Source: an uncultured Collinsella sp.
GTDB lineage: Bacteria; Actinomycetota; Coriobacteriia; Coriobacteriales; Coriobacteriaceae
Length of the DNA: 64,000 nucleotides
Assembly: GCA_958439425.1 (NCBI GenBank)
Contig: CAUBVH010000003.1
Location: forward strand, 96,122 to 160,121
Direction: 5' to 3'
The translations under genes were made by a program, and so were the position numbers. Position 1 is the stretch's first letter, and every line of letters begins with the position of its first letter. The notes beneath the pieces are model-generated. The model was given only the letters and a program-made list of their open reading frames with translations, was not told the DNA's origin and did not search any database. Positions 53,742 through 62,468 of the stretch are shown in pieces.

Positions 53742-56700
53742 CTAGCGCTTCTTTGGGATCGACCTAAGGCGAGCGAACCATAAGGCTGCGGCACCCGAGG
53801 TCAGAAGCGCGGTGATGCAGGCGGCGATGGGAACTGATCCTGTTGCCGGTAGGCCCTGCGGTAGGGTACAGCGTTGAATGACACGGTCCTCGTCATGTGA
53901 CTCAAGTTTATCGCCGCCGCCGTTGCGGCAAAGATCGACGCGCGCGCTGTTGGTGAGTGCGGTTTGGGGCATATAAGCTGACGTTGCCTGCATGTGCACG
54001 GCTGCGCCCCGAGCGTCTGTGCCAAGGATTGCTTTGGCATCGTCAAGGTCGTCGTGCTCATCTTTGAGATCATCACGGGTCCAAGAATCCACATCGCTTC
54101 GAGTCGTAAAGTCGGCGGCTACTGCACCGTATTCAATGCGAATGCCCGTTACGACGGTATTGGATGCAAGGTCAAGTTCTTTCGCCTCGAGTGTGGTGGA
54201 TTCCGTGGTCGAGACATCCGCCTTCCAGAGGTGCCAGCCGTCGTAATCGACGAGGCGGCAATCCTCACCCAGACTCTCTTTTACTTCGTCGGACTCAAGC
54301 CAAGGATTTTCGTGCCCATCGTCAAGCGTTGCGTTTGCCGGCCCATCGACGTCTGTCGAGTCCAACGGCGTCGTGCGATACCACACGTTGCACAGACCGT
54401 TGAGGTCGCCGATGGCGACGGGGGTTTCGATTGAGACGAATCTCGCCGTGCCGTCTTTGGCACACTCAAGATCATCGGTAATCGTAAACTCATCAACCCA
54501 GGTAGCTGAATCGTTTCGAGCGTCGATGGTATAGGAGAAAAGTCCGTCCGTATTGGTTTGCGTCGCGGCGCGATTTTTACCATCGCCGTTGGCCAGCAGA
54601 CCCTTCCCGATAGGTTGGACAAGTTCCTGACGCTTGTCGACCTGTCCTTTGATCTCGATGGGCGCATCCTTCATCGCGACGGATTGGACTTCTCCCGTAT
54701 CCTTTATTTCAAACGTTATCTCCTCGGCAAGGTCATAGGTCCGCGGCGACATCATTTCGCGCAACGAGTAGGTGCCGGGTGCAAGATGTTCGATGCGGTG
54801 TGGCTTGTCGGATGAGGTCCAGGAGTCTATTTCGGTTTTATCGGGACCATATAAGGTGAGCTGTGCACCTTTCACTTCCTGCTCTCCGCTTGCATCGACC
54901 TTGGAGATATCAACCTTGGTGTAATCGTCGGATACGTTAAGCCGTGCTTCCACAACGGGTGTTTTCTGGTCGGCATATGTAAGGTCGACGATATGGTGCG
55001 TCCGGTCGAGTAAGAAGCCTGCCGGTGCTTGAGTCTCGACAACCTCGTAGCGTGCGGTGCCAGATCCCAGCGGGAGGTTGTCCGCGCGCGCTTCTCCAGT
55101 TTCATCCGTCGTGACGGTAGCGACAGTCTCACCGTCGAGCGCGGCAATGCTACCGTCGGGGCGCACGATATCACCCGAGGCACGGATCTCAAAGATGGCG
55201 CCCGCGAGGCTGCTGCCGTCTACGGCATCGGTTTTAACGATCCTGATGTTTCCGGTCGCGGCGTGGTCATAATACGAGGCGATTGCAATGGGCGTTAGGT
55301 TCATGTCGGCGGGTATGTTTACCTCGATCTCTTCACCGACAAGATAGGGCTCTTTGGCCGAAGTTTCGCGTACATAATAGGTGCCCGGCACGAGCGATTC
55401 GGGCAGTGTGACGGTGCCGGTCGCGTCAGTCGTAAAGGTGTCCATTACATTATGTGCTGGATACCAGCATGTTTGTGAGACAGGTTTGTGATTGCTGTCG
55501 AGGAGTTGGAAGGTGAATCCGGCTAGCGGAACAGAAGCGCCTGTTTGGGCATCGCGTTTTACAATCTGGAGATGCGTCGACAGAGCGTGGTTGTCCACGA
55601 TATATTGAAGCTCGGCGCCGTCGGAAATCTGATTGGCCCCGACGGTCCATTCCCCTGCACGTTTAAAACCCTCGGGGACGGTTTCCGGAACCTCGCGAAC
55701 GGTGTAGCCGGCGCGGTCGTATGGGATGGCTCCGTGGACACCGGCGGGTCGCTTGCCTGCGCCGAACCATGCTTCTGACTGATCTTTGGTGGAGGCAAAG
55801 CCATAGATGTTTGTGGTCAGTGTGCCAACAACCTGCTGAGAGCTGTTGCTGACAACCTCAAAGACAACACCTCCTGCCGGCTGCTCCAGGCCGGATTGAT
55901 CGCTATTGCCGTAGTCCTTGAATTTGGAAATCTCAAGGTCAAACGCAATGGGGATATCGGAAACGCGCGATTCGATCTCGACCACGCCTGAATCACCGAG
56001 CTGGTCGGCTCCAACGGTATAGGACCAGCTGTCGTTGGCTGGCAGGTAGCCCTCGGGGGCTTTTGACTCATAGATGGTAAAGGTTCCTAGGGGGACATCG
56101 GTGAGGGTAGCTCGACCGCTTTCATCGGTTGTGAGGGTTTGCGCCCATCCGGGGGTGGATTGCGACACGCACGTGAACTCTGCTCCCGCAAGTGAAGCTC
56201 CAGCCTGGGGTCCGGCATTCGTCGCGGCATCGAGTTTTACGATGCGCAGGTTGATGGTGCCGGGCTGTTCTTCAATGGCGACCTGTCCACCGTCATTCCC
56301 CGTGGTAAAGGCGATGCGATCACGACGGGGGACATAGCCGGCCGGCGCCTTCGTTTCAACTAGGTAGTATGCCGTATTGGGCAGAAGTGCTGCCTGCGCT
56401 CGACCGTTGCTGTCCATCTGGATGGTGCCGACACGCGCGCCGCTGGCGCTCTCAAAAACATCGAATGTTGCCCCGTCAAACTGATAAGTATTGTTTCCGC
56501 TGGTAATGGCAGCGTTTGCAGACTGCTTTTGGAAGGAAACAGAGACCGCCGGCAGTACATAGAGCATGTCTTGACGTTTGCTGCCGCCCGATACGGCTCC
56601 TAGATAGCGCCGCGCGCGGTGCGGAGCGGCTTTGATGCTTCCTGATTTTGCGCTGTCGTGGAGCCATCGCGCAGCCGCCACGACTTCATTGTCGGCGGTA

Positions 56701-57173
56701 AAGTGTCCACTCTTGGTTTTGCCCTGAGCGGTCGTGTAGGAGTAGGTGCCGTCGACATGGGTAGTGCCGTTGAGCATCCATACGGCAAGCTGGGTGGCGG
56801 CGCGGGCGCGATCTGGTGAAAGATGGTAACCGCCAAACGACGTGGCGGTAGGATATCCGTGACAAACGATTGCCGCGAACTCGTCGTCGAGCCACACCCA
56901 GCCTTGATCAAAGTTGAGCCATGGGCCGCCCGGCTTGGTGGGGCCGGGGCGCTCCTGGTTCATGCAGTAGGCAATCGAGGCGTCTTGAGCTTCATACTTG
57001 CCGATGAAGAAGGGCCCACAATCATCGCTAATAGTGCGGAAGCCGAGCTGGTCGTAGCCATCGACGGCAAATGCGGCTCCCGGTGCCAGGCAGCCGAAAA
57101 GCAGGAAGAGGAGCAGGAGCAGCGGACCTGTTGTGATTGCGCTGTGGACAGAGTGCGTGGGTGCGTTGGACAT
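53742..57173 (-). CDS. LPXTG-anchored adhesin with thioester domain and Cna-B (SpaA-type) repeats
   Basis: 1143 residues. A signal peptide (LLLLLFLLFGCLAPGAAFA) is followed by a thioester-domain pattern: Cys70 in YCMNQERPGP and Gln128 in ATQLAVWML. In known thioester adhesins such a Cys and Gln form an internal bond that links covalently to host molecules. About six Cna-B/SpaA domains follow, recognisable from GTFTIYESKAPEGY, YYLVETKAPAGY, YEVVETQAPAGF and KVDASGEQEVKGAQL; these usually carry isopeptide bonds. The C-terminus has LPATG (from residue 1108), a hydrophobic helix and RLRSIPKKR, a sortase signal. ATG 57173 follows AAGGAG. It stands alone; no sortase is nearby. Confidence 0.92.
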   Translation of the reverse strand: MSNAPTHSVHSAITTGPLLLLLFLLFGCLAPGAAFAVDGYDQLGFRTISDDCGPFFIGKYEAQDASIAYCMNQERPGPTKPGGPWLNFDQGWVWLDDEFAAIVCHGYPTATSFGGYHLSPDRARAATQLAVWMLNGTTHVDGTYSYTTAQGKTKSGHFTADNEVVAAARWLHDSAKSGSIKAAPHRARRYLGAVSGGSKRQDMLYVLPAVSVSFQKQSANAAITSGNNTYQFDGATFDVFESASGARVGTIQMDSNGRAQAALLPNTAYYLVETKAPAGYVPRRDRIAFTTGNDGGQVAIEEQPGTINLRIVKLDAATNAGPQAGASLAGAEFTCVSQSTPGWAQTLTTDESGRATLTDVPLGTFTIYESKAPEGYLPANDSWSYTVGADQLGDSGVVEIESRVSDIPIAFDLEISKFKDYGNSDQSGLEQPAGGVVFEVVSNSSQQVVGTLTTNIYGFASTKDQSEAWFGAGKRPAGVHGAIPYDRAGYTVREVPETVPEGFKRAGEWTVGANQISDGAELQYIVDNHALSTHLQIVKRDAQTGASVPLAGFTFQLLDSNHKPVSQTCWYPAHNVMDTFTTDATGTVTLPESLVPGTYYVRETSAKEPYLVGEEIEVNIPADMNLTPIAIASYYDHAATGNIRIVKTDAVDGSSLAGAIFEIRASGDIVRPDGSIAALDGETVATVTTDETGEARADNLPLGSGTARYEVVETQAPAGFLLDRTHHIVDLTYADQKTPVVEARLNVSDDYTKVDISKVDASGEQEVKGAQLTLYGPDKTEIDSWTSSDKPHRIEHLAPGTYSLREMMSPRTYDLAEEITFEIKDTGEVQSVAMKDAPIEIKGQVDKRQELVQPIGKGLLANGDGKNRAATQTNTDGLFSYTIDARNDSATWVDEFTITDDLECAKDGTARFVSIETPVAIGDLNGLCNVWYRTTPLDSTDVDGPANATLDDGHENPWLESDEVKESLGEDCRLVDYDGWHLWKADVSTTESTTLEAKELDLASNTVVTGIRIEYGAVAADFTTRSDVDSWTRDDLKDEHDDLDDAKAILGTDARGAAVHMQATSAYMPQTALTNSARVDLCRNGGGDKLESHDEDRVIQRCTLPQGLPATGSVPIAACITALLTSGAAALWFARLRSIPKKR

Positions 57174-57427
57174 GGCTGCTCCTTATCCCTCGTGCGCCGC
57201 ACGGGGAGGCTGCGACGCGTAGGATGAGGCTACCCCCGAGGTTCATGCGGGTAAGTACCGGAGCCTGACCAAAAGCTTGCCCAATTCCTGACAAATTGAG
57301 CTCAAATACAACAATCAAGCAAAAGCGCAGGTAGAAGATAGGGAGAACAGGAGGTCAAAGGCCCTCATCTCCACAATTGACGCGATTTTCAAACGAATCT
57401 CCACAGTTAAAACAAGCATCACCACCC

Positions 57428-57457
57428 TTGTATCGAACAAGACAACCGCGTTATACT
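57428..57457 (+). promoter_or_regulatory. Promoter of tRNA-Gly
   Basis: TTGTAT (57428-57433) and TATACT (57452-57457) are 18 nt apart; the tRNA starts 13 nt later. Confidence 0.6.
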
Positions 57458-57470
57458 ATCCCCCACATAT

Positions 57471-57545
57471 GCGGGCATCGCCAAGTGGTAAGGCATCAGC
57501 TTCCCAAGCTGACACTCGCGGGTTCGAGTCCCGTTGCCCGCTCCA
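57471..57545 (+). tRNA. tRNA-Gly (anticodon CCC)
   Basis: Acceptor GCGGGCA pairs with TGCCCGC. The anticodon stem TCAGC/GCTGA holds the loop TTCCCAA (CCC, codon GGG). T arm CGGGTTCGAGTCCCG and encoded CCA are present. Confidence 0.95.
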
Positions 57546-57558
57546 GTTAAGAGCACAA

Positions 57559-57590
57559 GCACGGCACCATCACGGTGCCGTGCTTTTTTT
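57559..57590 (+). terminator. Terminator of tRNA-Gly
   Basis: GCACGGCACC and GGTGCCGTGC pair across a 5-nt loop and are followed by seven T residues. Confidence 0.9.
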
Positions 57591-57599
57591 CAATAAAGT

Positions 57600-57744
57600 G
57601 CCGGGACTCGAACCCGACAGGGTGCGAGCGTTAAATAAACGCGAAGCGTTTATAGCGAGCAGGCAAGGTCGCCGATAGGCGACCGCAGCCGGTGCGGATT
57701 TGCGAAGCAAATACGCGGACGTCCCGTTGCCCGCTCCGCGGAGC
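57600..57744. repeat. tRNA-Gly debris with an array of small hairpins
   Basis: 57602-57617 carries the reverse complement of the tRNA-Gly T-arm (CGGGACTCGAACCCG). Three small hairpins follow, each with a GAA or GAT loop: ATAAACGC/GCGTTTAT, GGTCGCC/AGGCGACC and GATTTGC/GCAAAT. 57721-57737 is a direct 17-nt copy of the tRNA-Gly 3' end (GTCCCGTTGCCCGCTCC), then a GCTCCGCGGAGC palindrome. The array lies in the 425-bp gap before purB. Confidence 0.65.
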
Positions 57745-57857
57745 AAGGAAGATTTCGGGAATGGTAGATTCAGCTCGCTTTGCCCCACACTTCCCCGGGT
57801 CTCGGTATGCCACTGAAGCCGGTGCGGATTTGCGAAGCAAATACGCAGATGTCCCCA
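57690..57857. repeat. Direct repeat pair upstream of purB
   Basis: CCGGTGCGGATTTGCGAAGC and the next eight bases occur at about 57690-57717 and again at about 57817-57845, both followed by a similar GTCCC. The unit contains the GATTTGC-GAA-GCAAAT hairpin and resembles a REP-type element. Confidence 0.65.
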
Positions 57858-57970
57858 TACCCGCCCTCGCGGCAAAATGTTAGGTTCATGCCTGCAGCCC
57901 ATACTCGCACCCGCGCACGGTACAATGGTTGGGTTACGACCAACGTGCCAATAGCCAAAAAGGAGCCGCT

Positions 57971-59317
57971 ATGATCGATCGCTATACCCGCCCGGAGATG
58001 GGACACATCTTCTCCCTCGAGAACAAGTACGCCATTTGGCAGGAGATTGAGGTCCTGGCCTGCGAGGCTCAGGCGGAGCTCGGCAAGATCGGTATTTCCA
58101 AAGAAGAGGCCCAGTGGATCCGCGATCACGCCAACTTTGAGAAGGCAAAGGTCGATGAGATCGAGGAGGTCACGCGCCACGATGTCATCGCCTTCCTGAC
58201 CAACATGAAGGAATATATCGACGCCGATGTTCCCGAGGGCGAGCCCAAGCCTAGCCGCTGGGTTCACTACGGTATGACCAGCTCCGACCTGGGTGATACG
58301 GCTCTGTGCTATCAGCTTACTCAGGCGTGTGACCTGATTATCGAGGACGTCAAGAAGCTCGGCGTGATCTGCAAGCGCCGCGCCTTCGAGGAGCGCAATA
58401 CGCTCTGCGCCGGCCGCACCCACGGCATTCATGCCGAGCCGATGACCTTCGGTATGAAGTTCGGCTCTTGGGCGTGGGAGCTCAAGCGCGATCTCGATCG
58501 TCTTGAGGACGCTCGCAAGAATGTTGCCTTCGGTGCCATCTCCGGTGCCGTCGGCACCTACAGCTCCATCGAGCCGTTCGTCGAGGAGTACGTCTGCGAG
58601 CACCTGGGCCTGGTCCACGATCCGCTGTCCACGCAGGTCATCAGCCGCGATCACCATGCCTACCTTGCCGGCGTGCTTGCCACTACGGCGGCCACCTGCG
58701 AGCGCATCGCGACCGAGGTCCGCAACCTGCAGAAGACCGATACGCTCGAGGCCGAGGAGCCCTTCCGCAAGGGCCAAAAGGGCAGCTCCGCCATGCCGCA
58801 CAAGCGCAACCCCATCACCATGGAGAAGGTCTGCGGCCTGTCGCGCGTCGTGAAGTCCAACGCCCAGGTCGCCTTTGACAACGTCGCCCTGTGGCACGAG
58901 CGCGACATTTCGCACTCCTCCGCCGAGCGCGTTGCCCAGGCCGATAGCTTTATTGCGCTTGACCACATGTTCCAGTGTCTCATCCGCGTTATCGACGGCC
59001 TGCAGCTGTATCCGGCTCGCATGATGGCCAACCTCAACAAGACTCGCGGCCTCATCTTCTCCTCCAAGGTCCTGCTGGCCCTCGTCGATACGGGCATCAC
59101 CCGCGAGGATGCCTATGCTATCGTGCAGGAAAACGCCATGGCTACCTGGCACGAGGTGCAGGATTGTGTCTCCGGCCCCACCTTTAAGGAGCGTCTCGAG
59201 GCCGATCCGCGCTGCACCGTCAGCCAGGAGAAGCTCGACGAGATCTTCGATCCGTGGGACTTCCTCACCCGCATCGACACGGTCTTCGATCGCCTGGGGC
59301 AGCTGAGCTTCGAGTAG
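57971..59317 (+). CDS. purB: Adenylosuccinate lyase
   Basis: 448 residues. PurB splits SAICAR and adenylosuccinate in purine synthesis. The fumarase/aspartase signature GSSAMPHKRNP is present. Also HYGMTSSDLGDTAL, CAGRTHGIHAEPMTFG and ERDISHSSAERV with the catalytic residues. ATG 57971 (MIDRYTRPEMGHI) follows AAAGGAGCC; a TACAAT (57921-57926) is a plausible -10. PurA acts just before it in AMP synthesis. Confidence 0.97.
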   Translation: MIDRYTRPEMGHIFSLENKYAIWQEIEVLACEAQAELGKIGISKEEAQWIRDHANFEKAKVDEIEEVTRHDVIAFLTNMKEYIDADVPEGEPKPSRWVHYGMTSSDLGDTALCYQLTQACDLIIEDVKKLGVICKRRAFEERNTLCAGRTHGIHAEPMTFGMKFGSWAWELKRDLDRLEDARKNVAFGAISGAVGTYSSIEPFVEEYVCEHLGLVHDPLSTQVISRDHHAYLAGVLATTAATCERIATEVRNLQKTDTLEAEEPFRKGQKGSSAMPHKRNPITMEKVCGLSRVVKSNAQVAFDNVALWHERDISHSSAERVAQADSFIALDHMFQCLIRVIDGLQLYPARMMANLNKTRGLIFSSKVLLALVDTGITREDAYAIVQENAMATWHEVQDCVSGPTFKERLEADPRCTVSQEKLDEIFDPWDFLTRIDTVFDRLGQLSFE

Positions 59318-59360
59318 GGTTGACCTAATTCGACCGTTTGCGGATACATTTCAACCATTG

Positions 59361-59393
59361 GCGCCTTGCCCGTCTTGGGCAAGGCGCTTTTTT
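59361..59393 (+). terminator. Terminator of purB
   Basis: GCGCCTTGCCC and GGGCAAGGCGC pair across a 5-nt loop and are followed by six T residues. Confidence 0.92.
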
Positions 59394-59422
59394 CGCTGTT
59401 GCACTGGCCCCCTGGTAATAAA

Positions 59423-60295
59423 ATGAACCTTATCTGCTGTTTCGATGAAAAGAGCCGTGTGCCCAGACGTATCAAACGAGACGCCATCGTCTCGTCCGTG
59501 CTCATACTCCTTGTTGCCGTTTGTGCGGTTGCCCTGACGTATACCGTTCGAAGCAGCTTTACCTCATCGAGCGAAGCCGATAAAGATCTCCCGGTGCTCA
59601 AAATCGGCGTTACGGATAACGATCCCTATGTGTATACCGATATCGCGGGCGATTACGCCGGTATCGATATCGATATCGCCCGAGAGGCCTGCAAGCGTGC
59701 GGGAATCAAGCCGCAATTCATTGACATATCTTGGAATGATCGTGACCGCCTGCTCAAAAACGGCGATATCGATTGTCTGTGGTGCGACTATTCGCCCAAT
59801 TATCGCGAAGACGATTATTGCTGGACTGAGCCGTATCTGACCGTGACAGTCTCGGTTGCCGCCAAGAAAACGAGTGGTATCAAGGGTTTGGCGTCTCTCG
59901 ATGGAAGCAAGACCGTTGCGGTGATTGCGGGTTCGGTGAGTGAACGCCGATTGCTTGCAGGCGATCTGGAAATCTCGTCGGACGTGCATATCAAATCATA
60001 TGGCTCCGCCGAACTCTGCAAAGCCGCCCTCGTCAAGGGGTATGTTGACTGTTGGATGGCGGACGTCCAATCGCTTGACCGGCTCGTCGCGCAGTATCCC
60101 GGTGTTTATCGCGTGTTTGCCGACAACGTTATGACGGTTGACCTTGGCGTCGCGTTTAAGGACGGCTATGAGGGGGAGTACGTCAAAAACCTCAATACCG
60201 TGCTGTTCGAGATGGATCGAGATGGCACGATTGAGCGCATTATGGGCAAGTACAAGGAAGGGGCGACGACGGACGGGCAAGGAGCGGAATCATGA
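59423..60295 (+). CDS. Membrane-anchored solute-binding protein (SBP_bac_3 type)
   Basis: 290 residues. An N-terminal membrane segment (AIVSSVLILLVAVCAVALTY) has no lipobox Cys. The extracellular domain is amino-acid-binding-protein-like: LKIGVTDNDPYVYTDIAGDY, GIDIDIAREACKRAG, IDCLWCDYSPNYRED, and DLGVAFKDGYEGEYVKNLN. No permease or ATPase gene is adjacent; instead the GGDEF gene overlaps by 4 nt. This suggests a sensing rather than transport role. ATG 59423 is weakly supported; a GTG near 59459 is an alternative. Confidence 0.88.
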   Translation: MNLICCFDEKSRVPRRIKRDAIVSSVLILLVAVCAVALTYTVRSSFTSSSEADKDLPVLKIGVTDNDPYVYTDIAGDYAGIDIDIAREACKRAGIKPQFIDISWNDRDRLLKNGDIDCLWCDYSPNYREDDYCWTEPYLTVTVSVAAKKTSGIKGLASLDGSKTVAVIAGSVSERRLLAGDLEISSDVHIKSYGSAELCKAALVKGYVDCWMADVQSLDRLVAQYPGVYRVFADNVMTVDLGVAFKDGYEGEYVKNLNTVLFEMDRDGTIERIMGKYKEGATTDGQGAES

Positions 60296-62091
60296 CAAAT
60301 GATGAGCGCCGCTTGCGCCGAAAGGCATTAGTCACCGCGGCTATCTGCGTTGTGGCCAGCGTTGTCTTGTTGGGTCTGCTATACGTGGTCGGCACGCACC
60401 GCTGCCTCGATAAAACGCTTGGATTTGGCCAGGAAACCATGGTGTTTTTAAAAAACGCCTGCGAAAAATATGACCGATATGAACAGGGAAGAAAAACCGA
60501 GGCGACGCACAATTTGGATGCCGCGCTCGAGTCGTTTTCGACGTTCTTGCCGCCTGATCGCGTTGAAGTCAACGATGATCGTGTCGAGGAGTACGTCCAT
60601 TCCGAGTACCTTTCGGGAATGTTGGTCATGGACGCCGACGGCCATATGACCGCTCATTACGATATCGACGGTCGCGATCCGCTGATGCTGTGGCGAGAGG
60701 AGCTTGCCTGTTCGTCGGTCGCATCGATGTATCGAGGCTCCAAGGTGTCCTACTCGACGGTCGTTGAGCGTCGAGATGTCGACTTTGCCGTGAGTGTTGT
60801 TCCGTACGGTGATGGCGTAGCGCTGGGGTATCGATCGCTTGCGCCCGAGCCCGCCGATGATTATTCGTATACGATCGCCGACGTGCTCGTGAACAACACA
60901 TTCCATCAGAGCCCAACGGTGTTCGTGATGCGCGATGCGCAAATCGTTTCTTCAAACGATTCGACCGTCGATATAACCCTTGCTCGACTTCTCGTCGATA
61001 GTGGAATTGACTGGAAAGACGAAGGACTAACACGTGTCGAATATCGGGGGGCTACCTGGTATGCCGTGCGTGCGGCGTATAAGGACTACCGCCTGTTTGC
61101 GCTGTATCCCAAATCTGAGGTCATGTCTGGCAGGATCACATTTGTCGCTGCTGGCGTCTTGGTGAGCCTTGCGTTTTGGGTCGTGGTGCTGTTGGCTCGA
61201 AATATCGTTGACCACCGCAATTTGGTCGAAAAGGATAAACAGCTCGGCATTATCAATGCCATAAGCGCCATCTACGATTCGACCTTCCTTTTGCATCTCG
61301 ACACCCTCGAGATCGAGGGGATCAATATGTCGCCGGCGATAGCGAAGATATTTGCCGAGCACAGCGAGGCATATGACTTTATGGACACGGTCTGCCGGGA
61401 TATCGTGAGCCCCGAAAGCCGCGAAGCGGTCGTGGGGCTCGTAGATATAAGTACTCTTCGTGAACGTATGGAGGGCGTACCGTACTTGGCTGCCGAGGTG
61501 CGAGATTGTCGAGGCGCTTGGTACTCGCTACAGGTTGTCCCCCAGCATCGCGATGAGCAAGGCCGGCTGGAGTCGGTCGTCGTGGCGACGCACAACATAT
61601 CGATGGTCAAGCATGCCGAGGAGCTGTCATACCAAGATAAACTGACGGGGCTTCGCAACCGCAACTATCTTGAATCGCGCGGAGATAGCCTGGTAAACGA
61701 GGACTTGCCCGTGAGCGTGATTATGTTGGACTGCAATTATCTCAAGCGGACCAACGACATCTATGGTCACGAGATGGGGGATGAACTGCTGCGACGGACG
61801 GCGTCCGTGCTGCGGCGGGTGGCTGGTGCGGATTATCTGCCGATGCGCCTTGGCGGCGACGAGTTTTTGCTGGTTTGCCCCCATACTGACAACGAGTCTG
61901 CGCTCGGGCTGGAACAGGATCTTCGTCTCGGTCTTGCCGCGGTAAGCGATGAGGCCCTGACGGTCAGCGCATCGATTGGCGTGGCGACCGTCGAGACGGC
62001 TGGAAACACGCTGGCCGATGTATATCGTGTCGCCGACCACAATATGTATCGGGAGAAGCGCACTGTCCACGCACAGGGTGCGGACTGCTAA
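60292..62091 (+). CDS. Membrane-bound diguanylate cyclase (GGDEF)
   Basis: 599 residues. The first helix (VTAAICVVASVVLLGLLYVV), an extracellular sensor domain (about 40-275) and a second helix (ITFVAAGVLVSLAFWVVVLL) are followed by a PAS-like region (about 315-450) and a GGDEF domain. The catalytic motif is intact (RLGGDEFLLVC), with DKLTGLRNRNYLESRG and TNDIYGHEMGDELL. An RxxD inhibitory site is not obvious upstream of the motif. It makes c-di-GMP from two GTP if active. Its 4-nt ATGA overlap with the solute-binding protein suggests they form a receptor pair. Confidence 0.92.
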   Translation: MTNDERRLRRKALVTAAICVVASVVLLGLLYVVGTHRCLDKTLGFGQETMVFLKNACEKYDRYEQGRKTEATHNLDAALESFSTFLPPDRVEVNDDRVEEYVHSEYLSGMLVMDADGHMTAHYDIDGRDPLMLWREELACSSVASMYRGSKVSYSTVVERRDVDFAVSVVPYGDGVALGYRSLAPEPADDYSYTIADVLVNNTFHQSPTVFVMRDAQIVSSNDSTVDITLARLLVDSGIDWKDEGLTRVEYRGATWYAVRAAYKDYRLFALYPKSEVMSGRITFVAAGVLVSLAFWVVVLLARNIVDHRNLVEKDKQLGIINAISAIYDSTFLLHLDTLEIEGINMSPAIAKIFAEHSEAYDFMDTVCRDIVSPESREAVVGLVDISTLRERMEGVPYLAAEVRDCRGAWYSLQVVPQHRDEQGRLESVVVATHNISMVKHAEELSYQDKLTGLRNRNYLESRGDSLVNEDLPVSVIMLDCNYLKRTNDIYGHEMGDELLRRTASVLRRVAGADYLPMRLGGDEFLLVCPHTDNESALGLEQDLRLGLAAVSDEALTVSASIGVATVETAGNTLADVYRVADHNMYREKRTVHAQGADC

Positions 62092-62204
62092 TCTTGCCCC
62101 CACGAGTCCATGCATCGTAGGATGTTGAATCGGTGCTTGCGATCATAAGTCGGCCCAGGCGGGGATAATAGACGTCTGAAATTTCTTTCTGAGAGGGGAT
62201 CTCA

Positions 62205-62468
62205 ATGATTAGTTTTGACTACAAGCCTCAGGGTGTATGCTCTCGCAATATTCACCTTGACCTTTCCGATGACGGCAATAAGGTGCTGGGCGTTGAGTTT
62301 ACCGGCGGCTGTGACGGCAATCTCAAGGCAATCTCCAAGCTGGTCGAGGGTGTTCCTGCCGATCGCGTAATCGAGGTTCTCGCCGGTAATACCTGCGGTA
62401 TGAAAAAGACCTCTTGCGCCGATCAGCTTACGCGCGCTATCGAGGCCGCTCGCGCCGAGATCGCCTAA
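62205..62468 (+). CDS. TSCPD-domain protein (TIGR03905-like)
   Basis: 87 residues. The TSCPD motif appears as KKTSCADQLTRAIEAAR near the end, with Cys also in PQGVCSRNI, GGCDGN and NTCGM. The same domain is found at the C-terminus of B12-dependent ribonucleotide reductases. The free-standing form has no proven role. ATG 62205 follows GAGAGGGGA. The next gene starts in its stop (TAATG). Confidence 0.9.
   Translation: MISFDYKPQGVCSRNIHLDLSDDGNKVLGVEFTGGCDGNLKAISKLVEGVPADRVIEVLAGNTCGMKKTSCADQLTRAIEAARAEIA

Noticed and set aside
57770..59152. 460-codon minus-strand open frame over purB
   Set aside because: Antisense shadow of purB extending into repeats.
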